Positions 1-7,396 of a stretch of 64,000 nt of DNA are shown one piece after another. The number at the start of each line of letters is the position of its first letter. The first letter of the stretch is position 1. This DNA comes from Agromyces sp. LHK192 (GTDB lineage Bacteria > Actinomycetota > Actinomycetes > Actinomycetales > Microbacteriaceae), in NCBI RefSeq assembly GCF_004006235.1, contig NZ_CP034753.1, positions 3,844,001 through 3,908,000 of the forward strand, in the 5' to 3' direction. The notes below the pieces were generated by a model. It worked only from the letters and a program-made list of their open reading frames with translations, was not told the DNA's origin and searched no databases. The position numbers were made by a program, and so were the translations under genes.

Positions 1-1
1 C

Positions 2-253
2 GACGAGGCGCTGCAACTGGCCGACCGCATCATCCTGCTCGGCGCGGAACCCGACGGCGACGAACTCGGCCCTGCCCGGCCCGGCGCTGTCATCCGCCAG
101 ACCGTCGTCGTGCCCGGTTCCCGGCCGCGCGACCGCGGATCCGCCGAACTCGCCGAACTCCGCGGGCGCCTGCTCGACGGCCTCGGCATCGACCGCCACG
201 GTGCCGCCCGCGGCATCCCGTCGACCACCACCATCCCCGCCTTCCCCTACTAG
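2..253 (+). CDS. ABC transporter ATP-binding protein (sulfonate/nitrate type), 3' part only
   Basis: The frame is open from the window edge and ends at TAG 251-253, giving 83 residues. It begins with DEALQLADRIILLG, the stretch that follows the H-loop in ATPases of the SsuB/TauB/NrtD group, where the histidine lies just upstream of DEA. Walker A, signature and Walker B motifs lie outside the window, so completeness cannot be judged. The gene sits 86 bp upstream of a binding lipoprotein and permease on the same strand, so it should be the energy-coupling subunit of that importer. The C-terminal tail is long and Pro/Arg rich and carries no domain I recognise. The family call rests mostly on context. 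Confidence 0.75.
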   Translation, partial: DEALQLADRIILLGAEPDGDELGPARPGAVIRQTVVVPGSRPRDRGSAELAELRGRLLDGLGIDRHGAARGIPSTTTIPAFPY

Positions 254-339
254 GCGCCGCCCGACCAGAGCCCGCCGGCACCGATCCGGCACCACCCACC
301 CGCAGCAACCACAGCACCCCCACAGCACGAGGAGTCCCC

Positions 340-1377
340 ATGCCCCGCATCCGCACCATCCGCGCCGCGCTCGTCGCGGGCGCCGCCGCGAGCGCCCTGC
401 TGCTCACCGGTTGCGTCGCCGGCGAGGGCCAGGCCGCACAGCCCGAGCCCGCGGCATCCGAGGGGGAGGCCGTCTCGCTGGAGGGCCAGACCCTCGCGAT
501 CGACTTCGCCACGTACAACCCGCTGAGCCTCATCATCAAGGACCAGGGCTGGCTCGAGGACGCCGGCCTCGAGGTCACCTGGGTGCAGTCGGCCGGGTCG
601 AACAAGGCCAACGAGGCGCTGCGCGCCGGCGCGATCGAGGTCGGTTCGACCGCCGGCTCGGCAGCCCTCCTGGCCCGCTCGAACGGCTCGCCGATCCAGG
701 TCATCGACATCTACTCGCAGCCCGAGTGGGCGGCGCTCGTGACGGTCGACGGCAAGGGCGTCGAGTCGGTCGAAGACCTCAAGGGCAAGCAGGTCGCCGC
801 CACCAAGGGCACCGACCCCTACTTCTTCCTCCTCCAGTCGCTCGAGGCCGAGGGCGTCGAGCCCGACGAGATCACGGTGCAGAACCTGCAGCACGCCGAC
901 GGCTGGGCCGCCCTGCAGAACGGCTCGGTCGACGCGTGGGCGGGCCTCGACCCGATCATGGCCGGCGCCGAGGAAGCCGGCGCGAGCCTGTTCTACCGCA
1001 ACGTCGACTTCAACTCGTACGGGTTCCTGAACGCGACCGAGGACTTCATCGCGAACAAGCCCGAGGTCGCGCAGGCCGTCGTCGACGCGTACGAGCAGGC
1101 GCGCGCCTGGGCCGAGGAGAACCCCGAGGAGACCGCCGCGATCCTCGCCGAGGTCGCCGGCCTCGACGAGGCCGTCGCCACCAAGGTGATCACCGAGCGC
1201 TCGAACCTCGACGTCGACAACGTCCCCGGCGACGCGCAGGTCGCGGTGCTCGAGAAGATCGGCCCGATCTTCGTGGAGCTCGGCGACGTCGCCACCCAGC
1301 AGCAGGTGGACGACGCGCTCGACACGCTCATCAACGACGAGTTCGCCACGCAGGCCGACCCGGCCCGCTTCGAGTAA
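340..1377 (+). CDS. ABC transporter substrate-binding lipoprotein, SsuA/NMT1-like
   Basis: A 345-residue exported binding protein. Residues 1-25 form a lipoprotein signal: basic start, hydrophobic core and lipobox LLTGC with Cys25 as the lipidated residue. The mature part opens with a strand like that of the SsuA/TauA/NMT1 fold (ATYNPLSLIIKDQGWLEDAG) and keeps the family pattern of two alpha/beta lobes. It would capture a small anion such as an aliphatic sulfonate and deliver it to the permease encoded 9 bp downstream. The start is supported by a GAGGAG box 7-8 bases before ATG 340. The substrate cannot be read from sequence; nitrate, taurine or thiamine-precursor transporters share this fold. 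Confidence 0.85.
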   Translation: MPRIRTIRAALVAGAAASALLLTGCVAGEGQAAQPEPAASEGEAVSLEGQTLAIDFATYNPLSLIIKDQGWLEDAGLEVTWVQSAGSNKANEALRAGAIEVGSTAGSAALLARSNGSPIQVIDIYSQPEWAALVTVDGKGVESVEDLKGKQVAATKGTDPYFFLLQSLEAEGVEPDEITVQNLQHADGWAALQNGSVDAWAGLDPIMAGAEEAGASLFYRNVDFNSYGFLNATEDFIANKPEVAQAVVDAYEQARAWAEENPEETAAILAEVAGLDEAVATKVITERSNLDVDNVPGDAQVAVLEKIGPIFVELGDVATQQQVDDALDTLINDEFATQADPARFE

Positions 1378-1386
1378 GGCCTCACC

Positions 1387-2367
1387 ATGACGGATGCCTC
1401 GCGCACGACGCGCACGGACGAACGGGCGGATGCCCCGGTGACCTCGGTCGACCGCGCGTTCGCCGCGCCCGTGGCCGAGCGCGGCCTCGGCGTCGCGACC
1501 GCGGGCCCGCTCGGCCCGTCGGGTGTCGACCGCGTCGGCGCCGAGGCATCCGTCACGTCCGTCGCCGGAACAGGCTCCGGCACGGCCCCCACGACCGGCC
1601 GTCGGCGCCTCGTCGACCGCCGCTGGTTCCGCATCGTCGGCGGCGCGCTCATCCCGGTCGTGCTGCTCGCGACCTGGCAGATCGTCTCGACGTCGGGCGC
1701 CGTGCCCGTGTCGATGCTGCCGAGCCCCGAGATGGTGTGGCTCGCCGCGGTGGACCTCGCGCAGCGCGGCCTGCTCGGCCTGTACGTCGCGATCTCGACG
1801 CAGCGGGTGTTCATCGGCTTCGCGTTCGGTGCGGCGTTCGGCCTGCTGTTCGGCGCGATCGTCGGACTCTCGAGGCTCGGCGACATCCTGCTCTCCCCGA
1901 CGCTCGGCGCGATCCGCGCGGTGCCGTCGCTCGCCTGGGTGCCGCTGCTGATCCTCTGGTTCAAGATCGGCGAGGAGTCGAAGATCATCCTGATCGCGAT
2001 CGGCGCCTTCTTCCCGGTCTACACGATCGTCGCCGCGGCCCTCCGGCACGTCGACCGGCAGCTGCTCGAGGCCGGCCGCACGTTCGGGCTCCGAGGTGTC
2101 CGCCTGTTCACGACCGTGCAGCTGCCCGCCGTCGTGCCGTCGGTCATCTCGGCGCTGCGGCTCGCGCTCGCGCAGGCGTGGTTGTTCCTCGTCGCCGCGG
2201 AACTCATCGCGAGTTCGATGGGCCTGGGCTTCCTGTTGGTCGACTCCGGCAACAACGGGCGCATCGACCGCATCTTCCTCGCGATCATCCTGCTCGCCGT
2301 GCTCGGAAAGCTCACCGACGCGCTCATCGGCCTGTTCGAGCGCTGGGCCGTGCGCCGCTGGGCGTGA
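1387..2367 (+). CDS. ABC transporter permease, SsuC-like
   Basis: A 326-residue inner-membrane permease of the BPD_transp_1 family. After a hydrophilic, Ala/Thr-rich N-terminal extension of about 80 residues come roughly six hydrophobic segments. The cytoplasmic coupling (EAA) loop is visible as EAGRTFGLRGVRLFTTVQLP, the site expected to dock the ATPase. The extension is unusual, since SsuC/TauC permeases normally start close to the first membrane helix, and a later start cannot be excluded. The gene follows the binding protein by 9 bp, so both are surely cotranscribed with the truncated ATPase gene. Confidence 0.87.
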   Translation: MTDASRTTRTDERADAPVTSVDRAFAAPVAERGLGVATAGPLGPSGVDRVGAEASVTSVAGTGSGTAPTTGRRRLVDRRWFRIVGGALIPVVLLATWQIVSTSGAVPVSMLPSPEMVWLAAVDLAQRGLLGLYVAISTQRVFIGFAFGAAFGLLFGAIVGLSRLGDILLSPTLGAIRAVPSLAWVPLLILWFKIGEESKIILIAIGAFFPVYTIVAAALRHVDRQLLEAGRTFGLRGVRLFTTVQLPAVVPSVISALRLALAQAWLFLVAAELIASSMGLGFLLVDSGNNGRIDRIFLAIILLAVLGKLTDALIGLFERWAVRRWA

Positions 2368-2396
2368 CCCGCTGGGCGTGAGCCGCTGGCTCCGCC

Positions 2397-2466
2397 CAGA
2401 AACTCAGGAGATCCTCACCGAAGGGCCGCGTGAGCACGCCAGGATCGCGCTGATCCTGAATTTCTG
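2397..2466. repeat. Nested inverted repeat after the ABC permease
   Basis: Outer arms CAGAAACTCAGGA (2397-2409) and TCCTGAATTTCTG (2454-2466) pair with one mismatch. Directly inside, GATCCT (2410-2415) can pair with AGGATC (2441-2446). It lies between the end of the permease gene and the 3' end of the ArsR-type regulator transcribed toward it, so it could terminate transcription from both sides. It lacks a U-tract. Confidence 0.55.
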
Positions 2467-2488
2467 CGATCGACGACGGGATGCTCGA

Positions 2489-3184
2489 TCACGCCGAGGC
2501 GCGTTCGCCGACGCCGACGCCGACGCCCCAGCGTTCGTCGAGCTCCGTCGCTCCGGCCTCCGTGACGCGCAACCCCCGACTCGACGGCCTGCGCTGCACC
2601 CAGCCGCGCTCGAGGAACGTCTCGGCGAGCGCACGCCCCGCGATCCCGGCGAGGTGCGACCGGCGTTCGGTCCAGTCGGCGCACGGGCGGGCGACGGGCC
2701 GCCTGCTCCCGCGTGCCTCGAGCGGGATGCCGAGATCCGCGAAGCCTGCACGGCCCTCCTCGGTCACGACGGCGCCGCCCTCGCCGAGCCATCCGCGTTC
2801 GGTCATCGCATCGAAGAGGCCGACGCCGAGCCGCCCGGCGAGGTGGTCGTAGCAGAGGCGGGCTTCGGCGAGCGCGGATGCCTCGCGGCTTCGCGTGTAC
2901 CCCGTGCTGGGAAGCTCGCCGGTCACGCGCCCGAGCGCTTCGAGGGCGTTCGCGATCGCGGGATCGGCGATCCGGTAGAACCGGCGCCGACCGGATGCCT
3001 CCGCCGCGACGATGCCGGTTCCGACGAGCACGGCGAGGTGTTCGCTGGCGGCAGGTGGGCGGACACCGGCGATCGCGGCGAGTTCGCTCGCCGGGCGGCG
3101 AGAACCGTCCATGAGCGCGTCGACGATGGCGGAGCGCGCCGGTGCGGCGAGCGCCCTGCCGACGGCTGAGAAGTCACGGGCCAT
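2489..3184 (-). CDS. ArsR-family winged-helix regulator with C-terminal extension
   Basis: A 231-residue DNA-binding protein. Residues about 10-80 form an ArsR-type winged helix with recognition helix VRPPAASEHLAVLVGTG and wing GRRRFYRI. The following ~150 residues contain Cys residues in LCYDHLAG and PCADW and end in a second small basic region; similar long ArsR proteins of actinobacteria carry such a tail, but its ligand is unknown. ATG 3182-3184 is preceded, six bases upstream, by TAGCGT (complement of 3191-3196), suggesting a leaderless transcript. It is divergent from the OsmC-ACT gene with only 64 bp between them and probably controls it and itself, perhaps through cysteine oxidation. 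Confidence 0.85.
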   Translation of the reverse strand: MARDFSAVGRALAAPARSAIVDALMDGSRRPASELAAIAGVRPPAASEHLAVLVGTGIVAAEASGRRRFYRIADPAIANALEALGRVTGELPSTGYTRSREASALAEARLCYDHLAGRLGVGLFDAMTERGWLGEGGAVVTEEGRAGFADLGIPLEARGSRRPVARPCADWTERRSHLAGIAGRALAETFLERGWVQRRPSSRGLRVTEAGATELDERWGVGVGVGERASA

Positions 3185-3248
3185 ACCGCGACGCTACGCC
3201 GTCGACGCTTCGGCGACCACCGAAACGATGCCGTCCTACGCTGAGCGC
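3185..3248. promoter_or_regulatory. Back-to-back leaderless promoters of the ArsR and OsmC-ACT genes
   Basis: Two -10-like boxes face away from each other: the complement of 3191-3196 reads TAGCGT, 6 bases before the regulator ATG, and TACGCT at 3237-3242 is 6 bases before the OsmC ATG. Any operator for the regulator must lie in the ~40 bp between them; no clear palindrome stands out. Confidence 0.55.
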
Positions 3249-4142
3249 ATGACTCACGCCCACGCATACCGAACCCGCCTCGACTGGACCGGAACGACCG
3301 GCGCCGGGTACCGCGGCTACAGCCGTGCCCACCGCGTGGAGGCGCTCGTCGCCGACGACGGCCCGCGCACAGGTCCGCAGCCGCTGGACCTGAGCGCCGA
3401 TCCCGCGTTCCGCGGGGACCCCGAACGGCTGAACCCCGAGCAACTGCTGCTGGCGGCCGCGAGCAGCTGCCAGCTGCTCTCGTTCCTCGCGCTCGCCGCC
3501 CGCCGGCACGTCGACGTGGTCGGGTACCGCGACGACGCGTCGGGCGAACTCGACGTCTCGGCGCAGCCCCCCGCATTCACCGGCATCCGCCTGGCGCCGC
3601 GCATCGAGGTCGCGCCGGGCACCTCGCGCGAGGAGGTGCTCGCGCTCGTCGCCGAGGCCCATCACGGGTGCTACATCGCGAACTCGCTCGCCGTGCCGGT
3701 GCAGGTCGAGGCGGACGTGGTCGAGGTCGACCGTGCGGCGGCCTCCGGGCCGGCCGATGTGCTCCGACCCGATCCGGCGTGGAGCGACGTCTCCGTCGAG
3801 CTCGACGACCGGCCCGGCGAGCTCGGCCGGTTCGCCGCCGTGCTCGGCGCGGCCGGGATCAGCCTCGAGGGGGGCGGCGTGTTCGGCGGGGCAGCCGGAC
3901 GCTCCGTCGCGCATTTCCTCGTCGCCGACGGACCAGCCGCCCGCGAGGCGCTCGAGCGCGCCGGATTCGGACCCGTCTCCGTGGAGCATCCGGTGCTCAC
4001 CAGACTCGACCAGTCCAGGCCCGGCACACTCGCGGAACTGACCGCCCGACTCGGCACCGAGGGGGCGAACATCCGCACGCAGTACAGCGACCACGACGGC
4101 CGTCTCGTGCTGCTCGTCGACCGGCCCGATTCCGCCCGGTGA
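3249..4142 (+). CDS. OsmC-family peroxidase-like protein fused to two ACT-like domains
   Basis: A 297-residue protein. Residues about 20-155 are an OsmC/Ohr-type domain with both redox cysteines in their usual settings: Cys74 in AAASSCQLL and Cys141 in AHHGCYIANSL. OsmC/Ohr proteins reduce organic hydroperoxides with this pair. From about residue 175 there are two successive ACT-like modules, seen in DDRPGELGRFAAVLGAAGI and SRPGTLAELTARLGTEGANI; ACT domains usually bind amino acids or other small ligands. Usual OsmC proteins are only ~140-150 residues, so the fusion is unusual. ATG 3249 was chosen because TACGCT lies six bases upstream (leaderless). The divergent ArsR regulator likely controls it. 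Confidence 0.85.
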   Translation: MTHAHAYRTRLDWTGTTGAGYRGYSRAHRVEALVADDGPRTGPQPLDLSADPAFRGDPERLNPEQLLLAAASSCQLLSFLALAARRHVDVVGYRDDASGELDVSAQPPAFTGIRLAPRIEVAPGTSREEVLALVAEAHHGCYIANSLAVPVQVEADVVEVDRAAASGPADVLRPDPAWSDVSVELDDRPGELGRFAAVLGAAGISLEGGGVFGGAAGRSVAHFLVADGPAAREALERAGFGPVSVEHPVLTRLDQSRPGTLAELTARLGTEGANIRTQYSDHDGRLVLLVDRPDSAR

Positions 4143-4200
4143 GGTGACGGGAGAATCCGGGTCACGCCCTCCCGAACCGGGAGTTTCCCGTCACCTCACC
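4138..4200. terminator. Long hairpin at the end of the OsmC-ACT gene
   Basis: GGTGAGGTGACGGGA (4138-4152) pairs perfectly with TCCCGTCACCTCACC (4186-4200); pairing continues inward with mismatches to CCGG/CCGG. The left arm contains the TGA stop of the OsmC-ACT gene, as expected of a factor-independent terminator, though no U-tract follows. Its left half shares GGAGAATCCGGGTCA with the palindrome at 6469-6520. Confidence 0.6.
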
Positions 4201-4242
4201 GAGAGTGAGAGTGAGAGTGAGGGTGAGGGCGAGGGCGAGGGT
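4201..4242 (+). repeat. Hexanucleotide tandem repeat (GAGRGY x7)
   Basis: Seven contiguous 6-bp units: three GAGAGT, GAGGGT, two GAGGGC and GAGGGT. It lies directly after the terminator hairpin and about 140 bp before the acetyl-CoA synthetase start, in non-coding DNA. Confidence 0.9.
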
Positions 4243-4383
4243 TACGGGGAGTGACGGCTCCGGTCGGCCGGCGGCACGGCGTCGCATAGCCTCGGAAGAT
4301 CGGATGCCCCCGCGCCACCGTCGCCGTGATCCGCCGCCCTGCCCCCCCGCACCGGCGCGGCCCCAGCGACCAGGAGCAGCAGC

Positions 4384-6423
4384 ATGACCTTCGACACCCT
4401 CCTCGACGAACAGCGTCGCTACCCGGCACCGCCCGCGTTCGCCGCGCAGGCCAACGCGACGCCCGAATGGGCGGATGCCGCCCGCACCGCCGCCGAGGCC
4501 GACCACGTGGCGTGGTGGGCCGAGCAGGCCGAACGCCTCGACTGGGCTGAACGCTGGCGCAGCGTGCACACGTGGCGGCATCCGGTGACGGATCTCGATA
4601 CGGTCGCTGCGCTCCCTACTCGACCAGCGGGCGACACCCCGGTCGGCGCGACCTGGTTCGCCGGCGGGCGGCTCAATGCCGCGGTGAACTGCGTCGACCG
4701 GCACGTGGCATCCGGGCTCGGCGACAAGGTCGCGTACTTCTGGGAGGGCGAACCGGGCGACCGGCGGTCGCTCACGTTCGCCGAGCTCCAGCGCGAAGTC
4801 GCGAAGGCGGCGAACGCGCTGACCGCGCTCGGCGTCGAGGCGGGCGACCGGGTCGTGGTCTACCTCCCCGTGCTGCTCGAGACCGTGATCGTCACGCTCG
4901 CGATCGCGCGCATCGGCGCGGTGCACTCCCTGGTGTTCGGCGGGTTCTCGGCGGAGGCGCTGCGGTTCCGCGTGGAGGACACCGGCGCGAAGCTCCTCGT
5001 CACGAGCGACGGGCAGTTCCGGCGCGGCAACCCGGTCGCCGTCAAGGCGCAGGCGGATGCCGCGGTCGACGGCGTCGCGTCGATCGAGCACGTGCTCGTC
5101 GTCCGCCGCACGGGCGAGCAGACCCCGGAGATCCCGTGGACGGCCGACCGCGACGTCTGGTGGCACGACGTCGTCGACGCGCAGCCCGACACGCACGTCG
5201 CGCAGGCGTTCGACGCGGAGCATCCGCTCTTCGTCATCTACACCTCGGGCACGACCGGGCGGCCGAAGGGCCTGGTGCACACGACCGGCGGGTACCTGAC
5301 CCACGCGGCGACGACGCACTGGGCGCTGTTCGACCCGAAGCCGGACGACGTGTACTGGTGCACGGCCGACCTCGCGTGGGTGACCGCGCACACCTACGAG
5401 CTGTACGGGCCGTTGCTCAACGGCGTCACGAGCCTGATCTACGAGGGCACGCCGAACACGCCGCATCCCGGCCGCCACTTCGAACTCATCGAGCGGTACA
5501 GCGTCACGACGTACTACACGGCGCCGACGCTGATCCGCTCGCTCATGTCGTGGTTCCCGGGCGGCCTGCCTGCCGGGTTCGACCGGTCGAGCATCCGCCT
5601 GCTCGGCACGGTCGGCGAGGCGATCAACCCCGAGGCGTGGGTGTGGTTCCACGAGCAGGTCGGGCGGGGCCGCGCGCCGATCGTCGACACGTGGTGGCAG
5701 TCGGAGACGGGCGCCGCGGTGATGGCGCCGCTGCCGGGCGTCTCGACGCTGAAGCCCGGGTCGGCGCTGCGCGCGCTGCCCGGGCTGCGCACGCTGGTCG
5801 TCGACGAGCAGGGAGTCGAAGTGCCGCGCGGTTCGGGCGGGTACCTCGTGATCGACGGCACGTGGCCGGGCATGGCGCGCACGGTCTGGGGCGACCCCGA
5901 CCGGTACCGCGACTCGTACTGGGCCAGGTTCGCCGAGCAGGGCTACTTCTTCTCGGGTGACGGCGCGAGGTACGACGCCGACGGCGACATCTGGCTGCTC
6001 GGCCGCGTCGACGACGTCATCAACGTGTCGGGGCACCGGCTGTCGACCATCGAGGTCGAGTCGGCGCTGGTCGCCCACCCCGACGTCGCCGAGGCGGGGG
6101 TCGTCGGTGTGTCGGATGCCACGACCGGTGAGGCGATCGCCGCGTTCGTCGTCGCCGGTGCGGAGTTCGAGGGACGGTCGGATGCCTCGCCCGAGGCATC
6201 CGACCGCGCCGCCGCGCTGCGCGCGCACGTGGCCTCCGCCATCGGCCCGATCGCGAAGCCGCGCGACGTCGTGTTCGTCGCCGAGCTGCCGAAGACGAGG
6301 TCAGGCAAGATCATGCGACGCCTGCTGGTCGACCTCGCCGAGGGGCGAACGCTCGGCGACACGACGTCGCTGCAGGACGAGCGGGTGCCGCTGCGCATCG
6401 CGGAGGTGCTGCGCGGGCACTGA
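4384..6423 (+). CDS. acs: Acetyl-CoA synthetase (acetate--CoA ligase, AMP-forming)
   Basis: A 679-residue cytoplasmic enzyme that activates acetate with ATP and CoA. It has the N-terminal Acs region (the pattern WWAEQAERLDW), AMP-binding core YTSGTTGRPKG, the adenylate motif WWQSETGA with the paired tryptophans typical of a small acyl pocket, the hinge region FFSGDGARYDADGDIWLLGR, and the acetylatable lysine Lys642 in KTRSGKIMRR. Length is slightly above the usual ~650; a short insert EGRSDASPEASDRAA near residue 600 accounts for part. In many actinobacteria this lysine is controlled by acetylation, which cannot be seen here. It stands alone: a terminator and hexamer repeat precede it and a palindrome follows. 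Confidence 0.95.
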   Translation: MTFDTLLDEQRRYPAPPAFAAQANATPEWADAARTAAEADHVAWWAEQAERLDWAERWRSVHTWRHPVTDLDTVAALPTRPAGDTPVGATWFAGGRLNAAVNCVDRHVASGLGDKVAYFWEGEPGDRRSLTFAELQREVAKAANALTALGVEAGDRVVVYLPVLLETVIVTLAIARIGAVHSLVFGGFSAEALRFRVEDTGAKLLVTSDGQFRRGNPVAVKAQADAAVDGVASIEHVLVVRRTGEQTPEIPWTADRDVWWHDVVDAQPDTHVAQAFDAEHPLFVIYTSGTTGRPKGLVHTTGGYLTHAATTHWALFDPKPDDVYWCTADLAWVTAHTYELYGPLLNGVTSLIYEGTPNTPHPGRHFELIERYSVTTYYTAPTLIRSLMSWFPGGLPAGFDRSSIRLLGTVGEAINPEAWVWFHEQVGRGRAPIVDTWWQSETGAAVMAPLPGVSTLKPGSALRALPGLRTLVVDEQGVEVPRGSGGYLVIDGTWPGMARTVWGDPDRYRDSYWARFAEQGYFFSGDGARYDADGDIWLLGRVDDVINVSGHRLSTIEVESALVAHPDVAEAGVVGVSDATTGEAIAAFVVAGAEFEGRSDASPEASDRAAALRAHVASAIGPIAKPRDVVFVAELPKTRSGKIMRRLLVDLAEGRTLGDTTSLQDERVPLRIAEVLRGH

Positions 6424-6468
6424 GCCGCTGCATGGTGTGCCCCGCCGGCGGTCGCACCGGCCGTAGGC

Positions 6469-6520
6469 AGGAGAATCCGGGTCATGGATGCCCCGCGGCA
6501 TCCGTGACCCGGATGCTCAT
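6469..6520. repeat. Near-perfect 24-bp palindrome between acs and a membrane protein gene
   Basis: Arms 6469-6492 and 6497-6520 match at 21 of 24 positions around a 4-base loop (CCGC). Each arm contains a GGATGCC heptamer next to the loop. The outside end GCTCATGCAC and the upstream CCGTAGGC are shared with the two palindromic elements near the YceI gene. It lies between convergent genes and could be a bidirectional terminator. Confidence 0.75.
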
Positions 6521-6531
6521 GCACGAAGGCG

Positions 6532-7113
6532 TCAGGCGCGCGAGGCGTCACCCTTCGGTGCGTCACCGGAGGCGTCGGATGCCTCGGGCGCGGCGCCTGC
6601 CTCCGCCTCGGTTGCCGGAGCATCGACCGGCTCGGCCAGCGCCTCGGTGGGAGTCACGTCGTCGGCAGCGGCAGGCGCGGTGGCAGCGACAGGAGCGGCA
6701 GGAGCGGCGGCGGCAGTGGCCGCGGCAGCTGCGGCCGGCGCGTCCGGCACGAGTCGCGCCTCGGGCTCGTCGACGAGGTCGAGGTCGTCGTCGTAGTCGG
6801 CGTCGAGCGGGTCGGCGGCAGCCTCCGCGTCGGTGCGCGAGAGCGCGCCGAAGCCGACGAGCGCGCCGAACAGCACGAGCGACAGCACGATGCCGACGAT
6901 GCCCGCGGTGAGCAGTCCGCTGCCGATGACGATGTTCGACTGGCTGCCGTAGACCTCGGCGGCCGTGCCCGTCTGGCTCGCGAGCGCGGTCGTGAGGAGC
7001 GTGTTCGCCGAGACGGTCATCAGCGCCCCGAAGGTCGTGACGACGACCGAGACGACCAGCGCCAGGGACGGCAGGAGCAGGGACACGGCGGGCGAGGGAC
7101 GGTTCGCGGACAT
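6532..7113 (-). CDS. Small two-helix membrane protein with Ala-rich acidic tail, unknown function
   Basis: A 193-residue protein. Two hydrophobic segments (about residues 9-35, VSLLLPSLALVVSVVVTTF, and 65-90, GLLTAGIVGIVLSLVLFGAL) flank a short extracytoplasmic loop; the C-terminal ~100 residues are acidic and then low-complexity Ala/Pro. I chose the ATG at 7111-7113 because GAAAGG lies 9 bases before it; an in-frame start 36 bp further upstream has no such support. No domain is recognised. Codon use is as in the neighbours. It faces acs and is divergent from the DUF6421 gene. Confidence 0.7.
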   Translation of the reverse strand: MSANRPSPAVSLLLPSLALVVSVVVTTFGALMTVSANTLLTTALASQTGTAAEVYGSQSNIVIGSGLLTAGIVGIVLSLVLFGALVGFGALSRTDAEAAADPLDADYDDDLDLVDEPEARLVPDAPAAAAAATAAAAPAAPVAATAPAAADDVTPTEALAEPVDAPATEAEAGAAPEASDASGDAPKGDASRA

Positions 7114-7396
7114 GGCGGAGCCTTTCGAAGTTCCGGGCGTTTCGGGCAACGCTATGCCCTCGGCCTATGCATTGGCTATGGGCATCGGTACCGGACGTAC
7201 GCAGCCGGCGGCGGATGCGTGCGCGGTACGGGCGCAGCTCGGCGTCGAATCGGCCGGATGCGCAAGATTCCCGCGCCGGATCTCAACCAATCGCAGTCGA
7301 TCGGCTCCTAGCCTTGAGATGTGCGGCGATTCCCGCACATCCAACCCAACGCGTCGAGCGGCGCGATCCACCCGTCAGAGGGAACGGAGGTTCCGC

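Noticed and set aside
250..2049. Long open frames antisense to the ABC importer and, similarly, to most genes in the window
   Set aside because: They are by-products of high GC, give Arg/Ala/Pro-rich or compositionally biased proteins without domains, and overlap well-supported genes.
3012..3248. N-terminal extension of the OsmC-ACT protein
   Set aside because: It overlaps the divergent regulator's coding sequence and is low-complexity; the leaderless ATG at 3249 is better supported.
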